Below, piece by piece: positions 51,525-59,490 of a stretch of 64,000 bases of DNA. Positions within the stretch are counted from its first letter, which is position 1, and the number at the start of each line of letters is the position of its first letter. Origin of the DNA: an uncultured Lachnospiraceae bacterium (lineage in GTDB: Bacteria > Bacillota > Clostridia > Lachnospirales > Lachnospiraceae); assembly GCA_902779305.1 (NCBI GenBank), contig CACZBD010000010.1, positions 62,001 through 126,000 of the forward strand, written 5' to 3'. The notes beneath the pieces were generated by a model. That model made no database searches, was not told the origin of the DNA, and saw only the letters and a program-made list of their open reading frames with translations. A program made the position numbers and the translations under genes.

Positions 51525-54500
51525 ATGAGAAGAAGGAGTAAGAGACTTTTAACAGCTATACTGGCTGTCATATTAGTACTGGGAAATGCTGAGACATTGT
51601 TAGCACAGTCAGATTTTTATGTTGAAACGGAGATAAGATCCGAAGAAACAACGTTTGAAGAGCAGACTCCAGAAGCAGATGAAGGAACCGGATTTCCGAA
51701 TGATCAGGAAGAATCTTTTGCAGAGGAATCGGAAGAGGAAGAGTATATCCCCGGTTTTGTAATGCCGGAGGATTACAGGGATCCCGATACCATTGAAGAG
51801 AACAGTGAACTCCTGCGGGGATCCTGGCTTGAATCCAGGTATGTGGATGAAGATCTTCTGAATGCGATCCCGCTGCGGGATCAAAAGTCATACAGTACCT
51901 GCTGGGCGGAATCATCCATCGGCCTCGCCGAATTCTCACTTTATAAACAGGGGCTGATCGATTCCTTGGATCTGTCCGAACTTCATCTGGCCTATTTTAC
52001 TTACAATTCGGTGACAGATCCGCTTGGCGGCACGTCAGGCGATCAGAGCCGGGAAAGTGACAATACGATCAGCCAGAGGCTTAAACACGGAGGTAACTAC
52101 GGTGATGCAGCCAATGCGCTTGCGGGATGGCTCGGCGCAGTGGATGAGGGTAAAGCACCATATACAGATGCGTCACGCATTAACAGCGGCGGTACCCTTG
52201 ATGAATCTGTCGCTTTCGATGACAGTGCGCATCTTCGGAATATGTACAGACTGAATCTGCGCACGAATCCGGATGAGGTCAAAAGACTTATCAAAGAGCA
52301 CGGAGCCGCAGGGGTCAGTTATTATATGGGAGGCGGACCCGGTCCGGCAACCAGCGCCAAGCTGTATAACAAAACTACAAACAGTTATTACTGCTATGAG
52401 GCGAACTCTCCGGATCATGGCGTTATGATCGTCGGATGGGATGATTTTTACTCCAGGGAAAATTTCTCAGTCGACCCGGGAAGAGACGGCGCATGGCTGA
52501 TCCGGAACAGCTGGACGACCGGTTATTACAGCGATAAGCAGCAGTATGGCGGATACTTCTGGATGTCCTATGCGGACCGGAGCCTTTCGAGTGAGGCTTT
52601 CGTGTTTGATTTTGAAAAGGCTGATGCTTATGACAACAATTACCAGTATGACGGCGGGATCAAGAGCTCATCTACGATAACCAAAGGCGCCAATGTGTTT
52701 ACGGTATCAGCCGCACCGGACGCTTTAGAGGAACTGGGAGCAATAACCGTAGCCACTTTAGGAACCGGTGTGGACTATACGGTGGACGTTTACAGGGATC
52801 TTAAGAATCCGGGCAACCCGGAGAGCGGTACGAAAGTTGCGAGCGAGAGCGGCATGTTTGTCTGTGAAGGCTATCACAGAGTCGAGCTTGCAAGTCCGGT
52901 CGTGATGGAAGAAGGAACCGTGTTCTCCGTAGTTGTTACGCTGAAGGGCGGAACGATCCAAAATGAGATCAACACCAGAATTACGTTCAGCGGCGGCATG
53001 TCCGCAATTTTACCGGCAAGCGCCCAAAGCGGACAGAGTTTTTCATGCGAGGGACGAACCTGGGATGATTACGGCGATCGTTACAAACGCAACCTCAGGA
53101 TCAAGGCTTTTACAAATAAGATCGAAACTGTCCCCGAAGACTTTATCACGGATATCGTATTTGCTGATGAACCCGGAACGGGTACACTTACTATTAACCG
53201 GGGGGATACATTTGAAACAGATTATACGGCATATCCGGAAACCGCGCGTGATAAAAGAGTGACCTGGTCATCTGCCGATACCGGTATCGCAACGGTTGAT
53301 ACGCAGGGTGTTGTGACAGCTGTGGCAAAGGGGAGCACGACGATCACCGCAACCGCCATGGCCGGTGGATTAACAAGATCATTTGATGTTGTTGTCACCA
53401 GAAACCTGACGGGGCTGAACATTACGTCCCCTTCACAGCAAAAACTGGTGGCCGGGAATTCATACCTCCTCTCTGCCGAAGCGTTGCCGGAAGCGGCCGA
53501 TTTCAGCGGAAATATCACATGGACGAGCTCGGATACGGACATCGCGGCAATCGATCCGGACGGGAACCTTGTCGTGAACGGAACCGGGGAGATCATCATA
53601 ACGGCTGCAGGAGACGGTGTCAGCGGGACAGAGCGTTACACATGTTTCCCTGCAGAACCCGTGATTTCCACGTCAAGATCGGGACAGACGGTTACCATCT
53701 CCGTTAATGCCGTTATAGGGGCAACCCGTTATGTTTTCTACAGAAAGATTCCAAAAAGCGCGAGTTCTGCGACGGTTGAGATCCATTCCGTAACGGCTGA
53801 GCCGGGACAGAGTGTATACGAGTATGCCGATGATATCACATCACTCGAGATACCTAACGGTTATCTGGTCTATGAAGTCAAAGCGGAAGGCACAGGCGCC
53901 GCAAGCAGGTCCTCGGTAAAGGTGGCGACTTCAAAGCGAGCTTATGTGATCACTTATGAGACCGGCATCGGAACGAATCTGGCAAACAATCCTGCAAAAC
54001 TTGTGGATGGTGAAACGATCAATCTGTATCCTCCCATAGCACCCGCGGGTTATTCTTCGATCGGATGGTGGTATGAGGAAGATTATAAAGATTATGTTTC
54101 AACGCTGCCGCTTAAAAAATATTCGAAGCCTGATTATAAGAATTATACGATAACGGCAAAGTATAAACCCAATACATACAGGATCGCATATTATCCGAAC
54201 GGCGGCACGGGATCCATGAGTGATACGACGGCATCTTACGGAAGCAGTGTATCATTGACGGCCAATGCATTTAAAAGGCAGGGCTCAACTTTTACCGGAT
54301 GGAATACGGAACCTGACGGCAAGGGCAAGGCATATAAAAACAAGGAATCGGTTTTGGATCTGACAACGGTTAACGGCGGCGTTGTACGTTTGTATGCGCA
54401 GTGGAAGACACCGGTGTCATCGATCAGCCTGTCCGAATCCTCCCTGATCATGTATACGGGAGAGGGCAGGAAACTGACAGAGACCGTATCCCCGCAATAC

Positions 54501-56954
54501 GCAGACGTTCGGGAAGTGCAGTGGACAAGCAGCAACGCAAATGTTGCAGAAGTTGATGCCGATGGCGTTGTGAGCGCATTATCCAACGGTACCGCAAAGA
54601 TCACATGCCAGGCAAAAGACGGAAGCGGGAAAAAAGCGACCTGTTCGGTAACGGTCAAAACCCGTGTGAAAAACGTGGAGATATCTGCGCCGCAGAGGCT
54701 TGCGGTAGGGAAAACATACAAGATCATTCCCGCGTTCAACACCGGGGATGTGGAACCAAGCGATAAGACGCTTGCGTGGTCAAGCAGCGATTCGTTTGTG
54801 GCCACGGTATCCCAGAGCGGTGCCGTGAGTGGGACCAATGCAGGCACAGTGACGATTAAAGCCGTATCCGCGGAACGCGATCCGGATGATCATGATATAG
54901 AGGGCACATGCGATATCAGGATATATGAACCGGTAACTTCCGTTAAATTTAACGGTAAAACCGCGTCTGTCGGCGCAAATGCCACCCTTATGCTCCCGGC
55001 TTTGATAACGCCGGCTGTAAGGGATGATGATCAGGAATATCAGGGCGTAAGCTTTGTTTCATCCAACCCGGATTATCTGAGCGTGGAAGAGGTGATCGAC
55101 GGTAAGATTGCAAAACTGAAGGCCAGTCTCCCGGATCAGGTTGATAAGGCGAGCGTTCAGGTGACGGCTACCGCAAAGGACGGGAGCGGGAAGCGTGCAA
55201 CCTGCACCGTGACTGTTATCAGACAGGTCACAGGGCTCACCGTCAGCGCACCCGGCGGACAGAACAGGATTGCGGTAGGAAAATCGCTGAAACTTACAGC
55301 AGCAGTCATGCCCGAACTTGCTCTGAACAAGCAGGTTGAGTGGGTAAGCTCGGATCCGGCCGTGGCAAGCGTTGACAAGTCGGGAAATGTCAAAGCGATC
55401 AGCGTCGGAGAAGCCGAGATAAGTGCAAAAAGCGCTTTGGACAACAGCGTTTCCGATACCTATCCCATTCAGACCTATACTGCGCTTACCGGGTTGTCGC
55501 TTAACGAAGCTTCTATCACACTTCATGCCGGCAGGCAATTTAAACTGGAAGTGGCGCCAAAACCTGCGGACGCGATTTTGACCGAAGTGACATACAGCGT
55601 TGCATCGGGCGACGCATACATAAATGTTGACAATACCGGCCTCATAACGGCCCTGAACGATCTTGGGGGAAAAGCATCTCAGCGCGCGGCTGTTGCGGTG
55701 ACGGCAAGCGACGGCGTGACTTCCAAAACGATCAGATGTAACGTGACTGTTACAAAAGACCCCGTTTCGGTTAAGTCTGTCAAAGCGGATAAGACCTCGC
55801 TTTCCATGGGACTGGGAGCAAAGGCGGCGATCTGTGTATCGGCACTTCCGGCTTCGGCGGATAACAGGGGACTGGAGGCGCCCGTGCCCGATCAGACGGG
55901 AATTGTTGAAGTGACGGATAAGGGTGACGGTAGCTATGAGATCAAGGCGGTCGGCAAAGGAACCGTTTCGGTTAAATTCGTTTCAGCAGACAATCCTTCC
56001 AGGAGCGCTTCCTGCAAAATAACGGTAGGCAATCCGGTTGGCACTGTTGCGATTACATCGTCCCTGGCCGGTCTTGTAGTCGGAAAGAAAGCCACACTGC
56101 GCGCATCGGTGGACGGCGTCGGTGGAAAAGCCGCCAATGCTTCGGTAAAATGGACGATCCAAAGCGCGAAGGATGCTGCCGGAAATGCTGTTTCAGACAG
56201 CGCAAAGATCGCGACCATAAATGAAAAGGGTGTTCTGTCGGCTATCGGCGCGGGCTCGGTAATTGTCCGGGCAACAGCCGAAAAGCCTGACGGCGCCGAT
56301 GATGCGGATACTGCATACTTTGCCGAGTGTACGATCAAAACATATATTCCCGTCACGAGGATAACGGCTGACAGGACGGGTATCAATATCAGACTGAACG
56401 GAACAGCGTTTGTCACGGTTGCCCAAATCCTGCCGGAAAACGCAACCGATCAAACGATCAGATGGACAAGCTCCAATGAAAATATCGTCCGGATCGTCAG
56501 TCCCGCATCGGCAACTACGGATGCATCAACCGGAGAAGCGCTTGAAATAAAAGCAGTGGGGACCGGAAATGCAAAGATCACGGGGACAGCTCTTGACGGA
56601 AGCAAAAAGAGCGTGACGGTCAATGTGAAAGTAACGGCGAGCGTAAAAGAGAGCGATGTCGCCATCACGCTGAAAACGATCCCACAGGGTGTGCAGGTCG
56701 ATCAGGCTTCGTTGGGTACAAAGACGCTTGTCATAACCGCTATGCCAGTGAAAAAATCCGTCACGCTGCTCCCTGTTTTGACGATATCTGCATTTGATGG
56801 GAAAGTAACCTTCAGGAGCACGGATCCCAACATAGCAACGGTCAGCGCAAGCGGTGTTGTCAGTGCCAAGGCACCGGGAACAGTAACGATCATCATGCGT
56901 ACATCGGACGGGGGATATGAGGCAAGGTGTAACATCATGGTTTTGAGTGATTAA
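51525..56954 (+). CDS. Secreted papain-like (C1) cysteine protease with InlB-type repeat and about eleven Ig-like (Big_2) domains
   Basis: An 1809-residue exported protein. It has a signal peptide (about 1-28, basic start then LLTAILAVILVLGNAETLLA), an acidic propeptide-like region (about 30-95) and a C1 protease domain (about 105-370). Catalytic residues look intact: Cys126 in YSTCWAESS, His298 in DHGVMIVGWDD and Asn328 in IRNSWT. A jelly-roll-like region (about 380-530) and then Big_2-type Ig domains follow, each ending in patterns such as WTSSNANVAEVDADGVVSAL. An InlB B-repeat/Flg_new region (about 810-965) splits domains 2 and 3. No LPxTG or other sorting motif is seen at the C-terminus. 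It is probably a surface or secreted adhesin-protease, in a unit of its own. Confidence 0.9.
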   Translation: MRRRSKRLLTAILAVILVLGNAETLLAQSDFYVETEIRSEETTFEEQTPEADEGTGFPNDQEESFAEESEEEEYIPGFVMPEDYRDPDTIEENSELLRGSWLESRYVDEDLLNAIPLRDQKSYSTCWAESSIGLAEFSLYKQGLIDSLDLSELHLAYFTYNSVTDPLGGTSGDQSRESDNTISQRLKHGGNYGDAANALAGWLGAVDEGKAPYTDASRINSGGTLDESVAFDDSAHLRNMYRLNLRTNPDEVKRLIKEHGAAGVSYYMGGGPGPATSAKLYNKTTNSYYCYEANSPDHGVMIVGWDDFYSRENFSVDPGRDGAWLIRNSWTTGYYSDKQQYGGYFWMSYADRSLSSEAFVFDFEKADAYDNNYQYDGGIKSSSTITKGANVFTVSAAPDALEELGAITVATLGTGVDYTVDVYRDLKNPGNPESGTKVASESGMFVCEGYHRVELASPVVMEEGTVFSVVVTLKGGTIQNEINTRITFSGGMSAILPASAQSGQSFSCEGRTWDDYGDRYKRNLRIKAFTNKIETVPEDFITDIVFADEPGTGTLTINRGDTFETDYTAYPETARDKRVTWSSADTGIATVDTQGVVTAVAKGSTTITATAMAGGLTRSFDVVVTRNLTGLNITSPSQQKLVAGNSYLLSAEALPEAADFSGNITWTSSDTDIAAIDPDGNLVVNGTGEIIITAAGDGVSGTERYTCFPAEPVISTSRSGQTVTISVNAVIGATRYVFYRKIPKSASSATVEIHSVTAEPGQSVYEYADDITSLEIPNGYLVYEVKAEGTGAASRSSVKVATSKRAYVITYETGIGTNLANNPAKLVDGETINLYPPIAPAGYSSIGWWYEEDYKDYVSTLPLKKYSKPDYKNYTITAKYKPNTYRIAYYPNGGTGSMSDTTASYGSSVSLTANAFKRQGSTFTGWNTEPDGKGKAYKNKESVLDLTTVNGGVVRLYAQWKTPVSSISLSESSLIMYTGEGRKLTETVSPQYADVREVQWTSSNANVAEVDADGVVSALSNGTAKITCQAKDGSGKKATCSVTVKTRVKNVEISAPQRLAVGKTYKIIPAFNTGDVEPSDKTLAWSSSDSFVATVSQSGAVSGTNAGTVTIKAVSAERDPDDHDIEGTCDIRIYEPVTSVKFNGKTASVGANATLMLPALITPAVRDDDQEYQGVSFVSSNPDYLSVEEVIDGKIAKLKASLPDQVDKASVQVTATAKDGSGKRATCTVTVIRQVTGLTVSAPGGQNRIAVGKSLKLTAAVMPELALNKQVEWVSSDPAVASVDKSGNVKAISVGEAEISAKSALDNSVSDTYPIQTYTALTGLSLNEASITLHAGRQFKLEVAPKPADAILTEVTYSVASGDAYINVDNTGLITALNDLGGKASQRAAVAVTASDGVTSKTIRCNVTVTKDPVSVKSVKADKTSLSMGLGAKAAICVSALPASADNRGLEAPVPDQTGIVEVTDKGDGSYEIKAVGKGTVSVKFVSADNPSRSASCKITVGNPVGTVAITSSLAGLVVGKKATLRASVDGVGGKAANASVKWTIQSAKDAAGNAVSDSAKIATINEKGVLSAIGAGSVIVRATAEKPDGADDADTAYFAECTIKTYIPVTRITADRTGINIRLNGTAFVTVAQILPENATDQTIRWTSSNENIVRIVSPASATTDASTGEALEIKAVGTGNAKITGTALDGSKKSVTVNVKVTASVKESDVAITLKTIPQGVQVDQASLGTKTLVITAMPVKKSVTLLPVLTISAFDGKVTFRSTDPNIATVSASGVVSAKAPGTVTIIMRTSDGGYEARCNIMVLSD

Positions 56955-57018
56955 GTATATGTGGAATTCTTCTATATCGTAAATAGGACTTGCGGATTAA
57001 CATAATGTATGATACACT

Positions 57019-57049
57019 AGGACTTGACTAGGACAGTCAAGTCCTTTTT
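57019..57049 (+). terminator. Terminator after the protease gene (perfect palindrome)
   Basis: AGGACTTGACT (57019-57029) and AGTCAAGTCCT (57035-57045) pair perfectly around a five-base loop. TTTT follows at 57046-57049 (TTTTT counting the last arm base). It is 64 bases after the protease stop and 74 before the TetR gene, so it could also serve as an operator for that regulator. Confidence 0.75.
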
Positions 57050-57122
57050 GCAGGGGGAAATGCAATTCAGATACGATGCTGGGGAGCTCGTATAACAGCT
57101 GTAATGTTTAAGGGGAAACATT

Positions 57123-57728
57123 ATGAATGCCAAGTTTTTTGATGTGAAGAAGGAGAAGCAGGATGCCATTATCAATGCGGCTTTGAAGGTCTTTGCCGAG
57201 AACGGGTACAAGAAGGCCAGCACAGATGTGATCGTGCAGACTGCGGGGATCTCCAAGGGGTTGTTGTTTCACTATTTCACGAGTAAGCAGGGATTGTATG
57301 CGTTTATCTTTGACTACAGCGTGAAGTACATGACACTTGAACTGACCCAATCGGTCAAGAAGGATGAGAATGACTTCTTTGAAGTCCAGCTCATGATCGA
57401 ACAGGCCAGGACCAGGGTGATGCGCAACTATCCGTACATGCAGCAGTTCTTAAACGGCGTGCGCTTTGAAGATCATCCGGAAGCGCTTGAGGCGCTCGGC
57501 GATCAGAAGGGCGCCATGCAGGCCGTTTACAACGGGATCTACAGGCAGACCGACAACGCCAGATTTAAGGATTATGTGGAGGTCGGCCGGGTGATCCAGA
57601 TGATCTCCTGGATGTCGGAAGGGTTTATCAGAGACCGGTTTCATGAAGGGGAAGTCGATCTGGATGCCATGAATGAGGAGTTTGGCAAATATCTGATGAT
57701 GTTGAAAAAACATTTATACAACATTTAG
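57123..57728 (+). CDS. TetR/AcrR-family transcriptional regulator
   Basis: A 201-residue protein. The N-terminal HTH (about 8-55) matches the TetR pattern: KKEKQDAIINAALKVFAENGYKKAS (within residues 5-30), TDVIVQTAGISKGLLFHYF and TSKQGLYAFIFDY. The rest (about 60-201) is an all-helical ligand-binding domain, including MIEQARTRVMRNYPYMQQFL. It is cytoplasmic. AAGGGGAAACATT precedes the start. No efflux pump or other common TetR target lies next to it; the methyltransferase gene downstream has its own promoter-like site. The 27-base palindrome at 57019-57045 upstream may be its own operator, which is inference. Confidence 0.9.
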   Translation: MNAKFFDVKKEKQDAIINAALKVFAENGYKKASTDVIVQTAGISKGLLFHYFTSKQGLYAFIFDYSVKYMTLELTQSVKKDENDFFEVQLMIEQARTRVMRNYPYMQQFLNGVRFEDHPEALEALGDQKGAMQAVYNGIYRQTDNARFKDYVEVGRVIQMISWMSEGFIRDRFHEGEVDLDAMNEEFGKYLMMLKKHLYNI

Positions 57729-57738
57729 TATTTTCTGC

Positions 57739-57767
57739 TTGCGTTTTGAACTTGGATACACTACAAT
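57739..57767 (+). promoter_or_regulatory. Promoter-like site before the RsmF-like gene
   Basis: TTGCGT at 57739-57744 and TACAAT at 57762-57767 are separated by 17 bases. The -10 matches five of six positions, the -35 about half. AAGGGG at 57786-57791 then precedes ATG 57798 by six bases. Confidence 0.5.
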
Positions 57768-57797
57768 TAGTGTCGTGGGAGAAATAAGGGGCTGGAT

Positions 57798-59390
57798 ATG
57801 CGATCTAAAGCATATACAGCTTTTCTTTTCGGATTTTTTCAAAACGCAGCTTACTGCGTTACTCATCAGCGGGACGGACAGATGGACAGAAGTTCTTTTC
57901 CACAGGAATTTGCAGACAGGATGCACCGGATGCTTTGGGGGGAGGACGAAGCATTTTTTGCAGCCTGTCTTGAACAGCCCCGTAAGGCGCTGCGCCTGAA
58001 CCCGTTGAAATCAATTTCTCCGGCGGCGGTTTTATCTTCCGAATACTGCAGAGAGCCTGTACCATGGGAATCCATGGGCTACTACTATGATGAGACTCTG
58101 GCTGCAGGACGGCATCCTTACCATGAGGCAGGAGTTTATTATATTCAGGAGCCCAGCGCCATGGCGCCGGTATCCGATCTGGATGTCCGGGAGGATGAAC
58201 GCATATTGGATCTGTGTGCTGCTCCCGGCGGGAAAAGCACACAGATTGCCGGAAGGATGAAGAATACCGGTCTGCTCATCAGTAACGAGATCCATGCAGG
58301 CCGCGCAAAGATCCTGTCCGGGAATATTGAACGGATGGGCCTTTCCAATACGATCGTAACAAATGAAACACCCGCACGTCTTTGTGAACATTTTCCCGCT
58401 TTTTTTGACAAAATCTTAGTGGATGCTCCCTGTTCCGGGGAAGGCATGTTTCGAAAGAACCCGGAAGCGATAGCCGAATGGAGCATGGAGAATGTGGCAC
58501 TTTGCGCAACGAGGCAGGATGAGATCCTCGATGCGGCCCATGAAATGCTGCGTACCGGCGGCCGCATGGTCTATTCCACCTGTACATTTGCGCCGGAAGA
58601 AAATGAGGGCACGATCCTGCGCTTTCTGGTGCGGCATCCGGAATACCGTGTGCATCCCATAACTTTGGCTGACGGAATGGAGCACGGGGATCTTACATAT
58701 CTGAAACGGCTGCGGGAGGCTTCTTTATGTGCATTGGAACCACATGATCTTCCGGAAGACGGCACGGATGTTTCCCCGGAACTAACCCTTCAGATCAGGA
58801 ATACGGTCCGCCTGTTCCCGCATAAGATCATGGGGGAAGGACATTTTCTGGCTGTTCTGATCAAAGGAAATGAAGAAACGCCTTCCCTGCAAAGAGAACC
58901 TGTGGCAGGGAAAAGCGCTTTGCCTGCAAAAGAGCTGTCCCTGTTCCGTGATTTTCAAAAGAAACAATTTACCCATCCATTGTTTCAGGAAAACCGCTCG
59001 CTGATCCTGTTCGGCGATCATCTATACCGTCTGCCGGACGGCGCGCCGAACTTAAACGGCTTAAAAGTGCTGCGGCCGGGTCTGATGCTTGGGACATTTA
59101 AGAAAGACCGGTTTGAACCTGCGCATGCATTGAGTCATTTCCTACAAATGACCGATTCGGTCAATTTTGTGGAACTGCCGGGAAACGGGATACTGATCAG
59201 GAAGTATTTGAACGGGGAAACGCTGGATCTTAGCGGGGATGAAGCCGGAAAGGAAGCAAAGATCCGGATCGGCGATGCGCACGCTCCGTGGGTGCTTGTC
59301 TGTGTCGACGGATGTGCGGCCGGGTTTGCAAAGCTTGCAAACGGGATCTTAAAGAACCATTATCCCAAAGGCCTTCGGATCCTTTTGTAA
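57798..59390 (+). CDS. RsmF/NOL1-NOP2-Sun family RNA cytosine-C5 methyltransferase
   Basis: A protein of 530 residues from ATG 57798 (good AAGGGG site), or 503 from ATG 57882, where family homology begins (FPQEFADRMHRMLW). It methylates a cytosine in 16S rRNA using S-adenosylmethionine. Seen are YYIQEPSAMAPV, the SAM-binding DLCAAPGGKSTQIAG, VDAPCSGEGMFRKNPEA with one catalytic Cys, and YSTCTFAPEENEG with the other. The C-terminal 200 residues form the RsmF-type extension. The first 28 residues from 57798 are not family-like and overlap a small hairpin (ACGCAG/CTGCGT, about 57844-57859), so the start is open. It is a housekeeping gene between the TetR and GH2 genes. Confidence 0.9.
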   Translation: MRSKAYTAFLFGFFQNAAYCVTHQRDGQMDRSSFPQEFADRMHRMLWGEDEAFFAACLEQPRKALRLNPLKSISPAAVLSSEYCREPVPWESMGYYYDETLAAGRHPYHEAGVYYIQEPSAMAPVSDLDVREDERILDLCAAPGGKSTQIAGRMKNTGLLISNEIHAGRAKILSGNIERMGLSNTIVTNETPARLCEHFPAFFDKILVDAPCSGEGMFRKNPEAIAEWSMENVALCATRQDEILDAAHEMLRTGGRMVYSTCTFAPEENEGTILRFLVRHPEYRVHPITLADGMEHGDLTYLKRLREASLCALEPHDLPEDGTDVSPELTLQIRNTVRLFPHKIMGEGHFLAVLIKGNEETPSLQREPVAGKSALPAKELSLFRDFQKKQFTHPLFQENRSLILFGDHLYRLPDGAPNLNGLKVLRPGLMLGTFKKDRFEPAHALSHFLQMTDSVNFVELPGNGILIRKYLNGETLDLSGDEAGKEAKIRIGDAHAPWVLVCVDGCAAGFAKLANGILKNHYPKGLRILL

Positions 59391-59425
59391 TCTGATTTTT
59401 TCCATGTAATAATTTTGTAACATCA

Positions 59426-59454
59426 TTGACAAGGCCCGTAAAATCGCATATATT
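59426..59454 (+). promoter_or_regulatory. Strong sigma-A promoter of the GH2-family gene
   Basis: TTGACA at 59426-59431 (perfect -35) and TATATT at 59449-59454 are spaced by 17 bases. The gene starts at 59491 after AAGGAAA. This shows the GH2 homologue is a separate unit. Confidence 0.88.
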
Positions 59455-59490
59455 TGAATGTAGCCTGATTACATTAAGGAAATACATTTC

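Noticed and set aside
57844-57859. Small hairpin ACGCAG/CTGCGT as a terminator
   Set aside because: The stem is six base pairs with no T-run after it, and it lies inside the likely 5' part of the RsmF-like gene.
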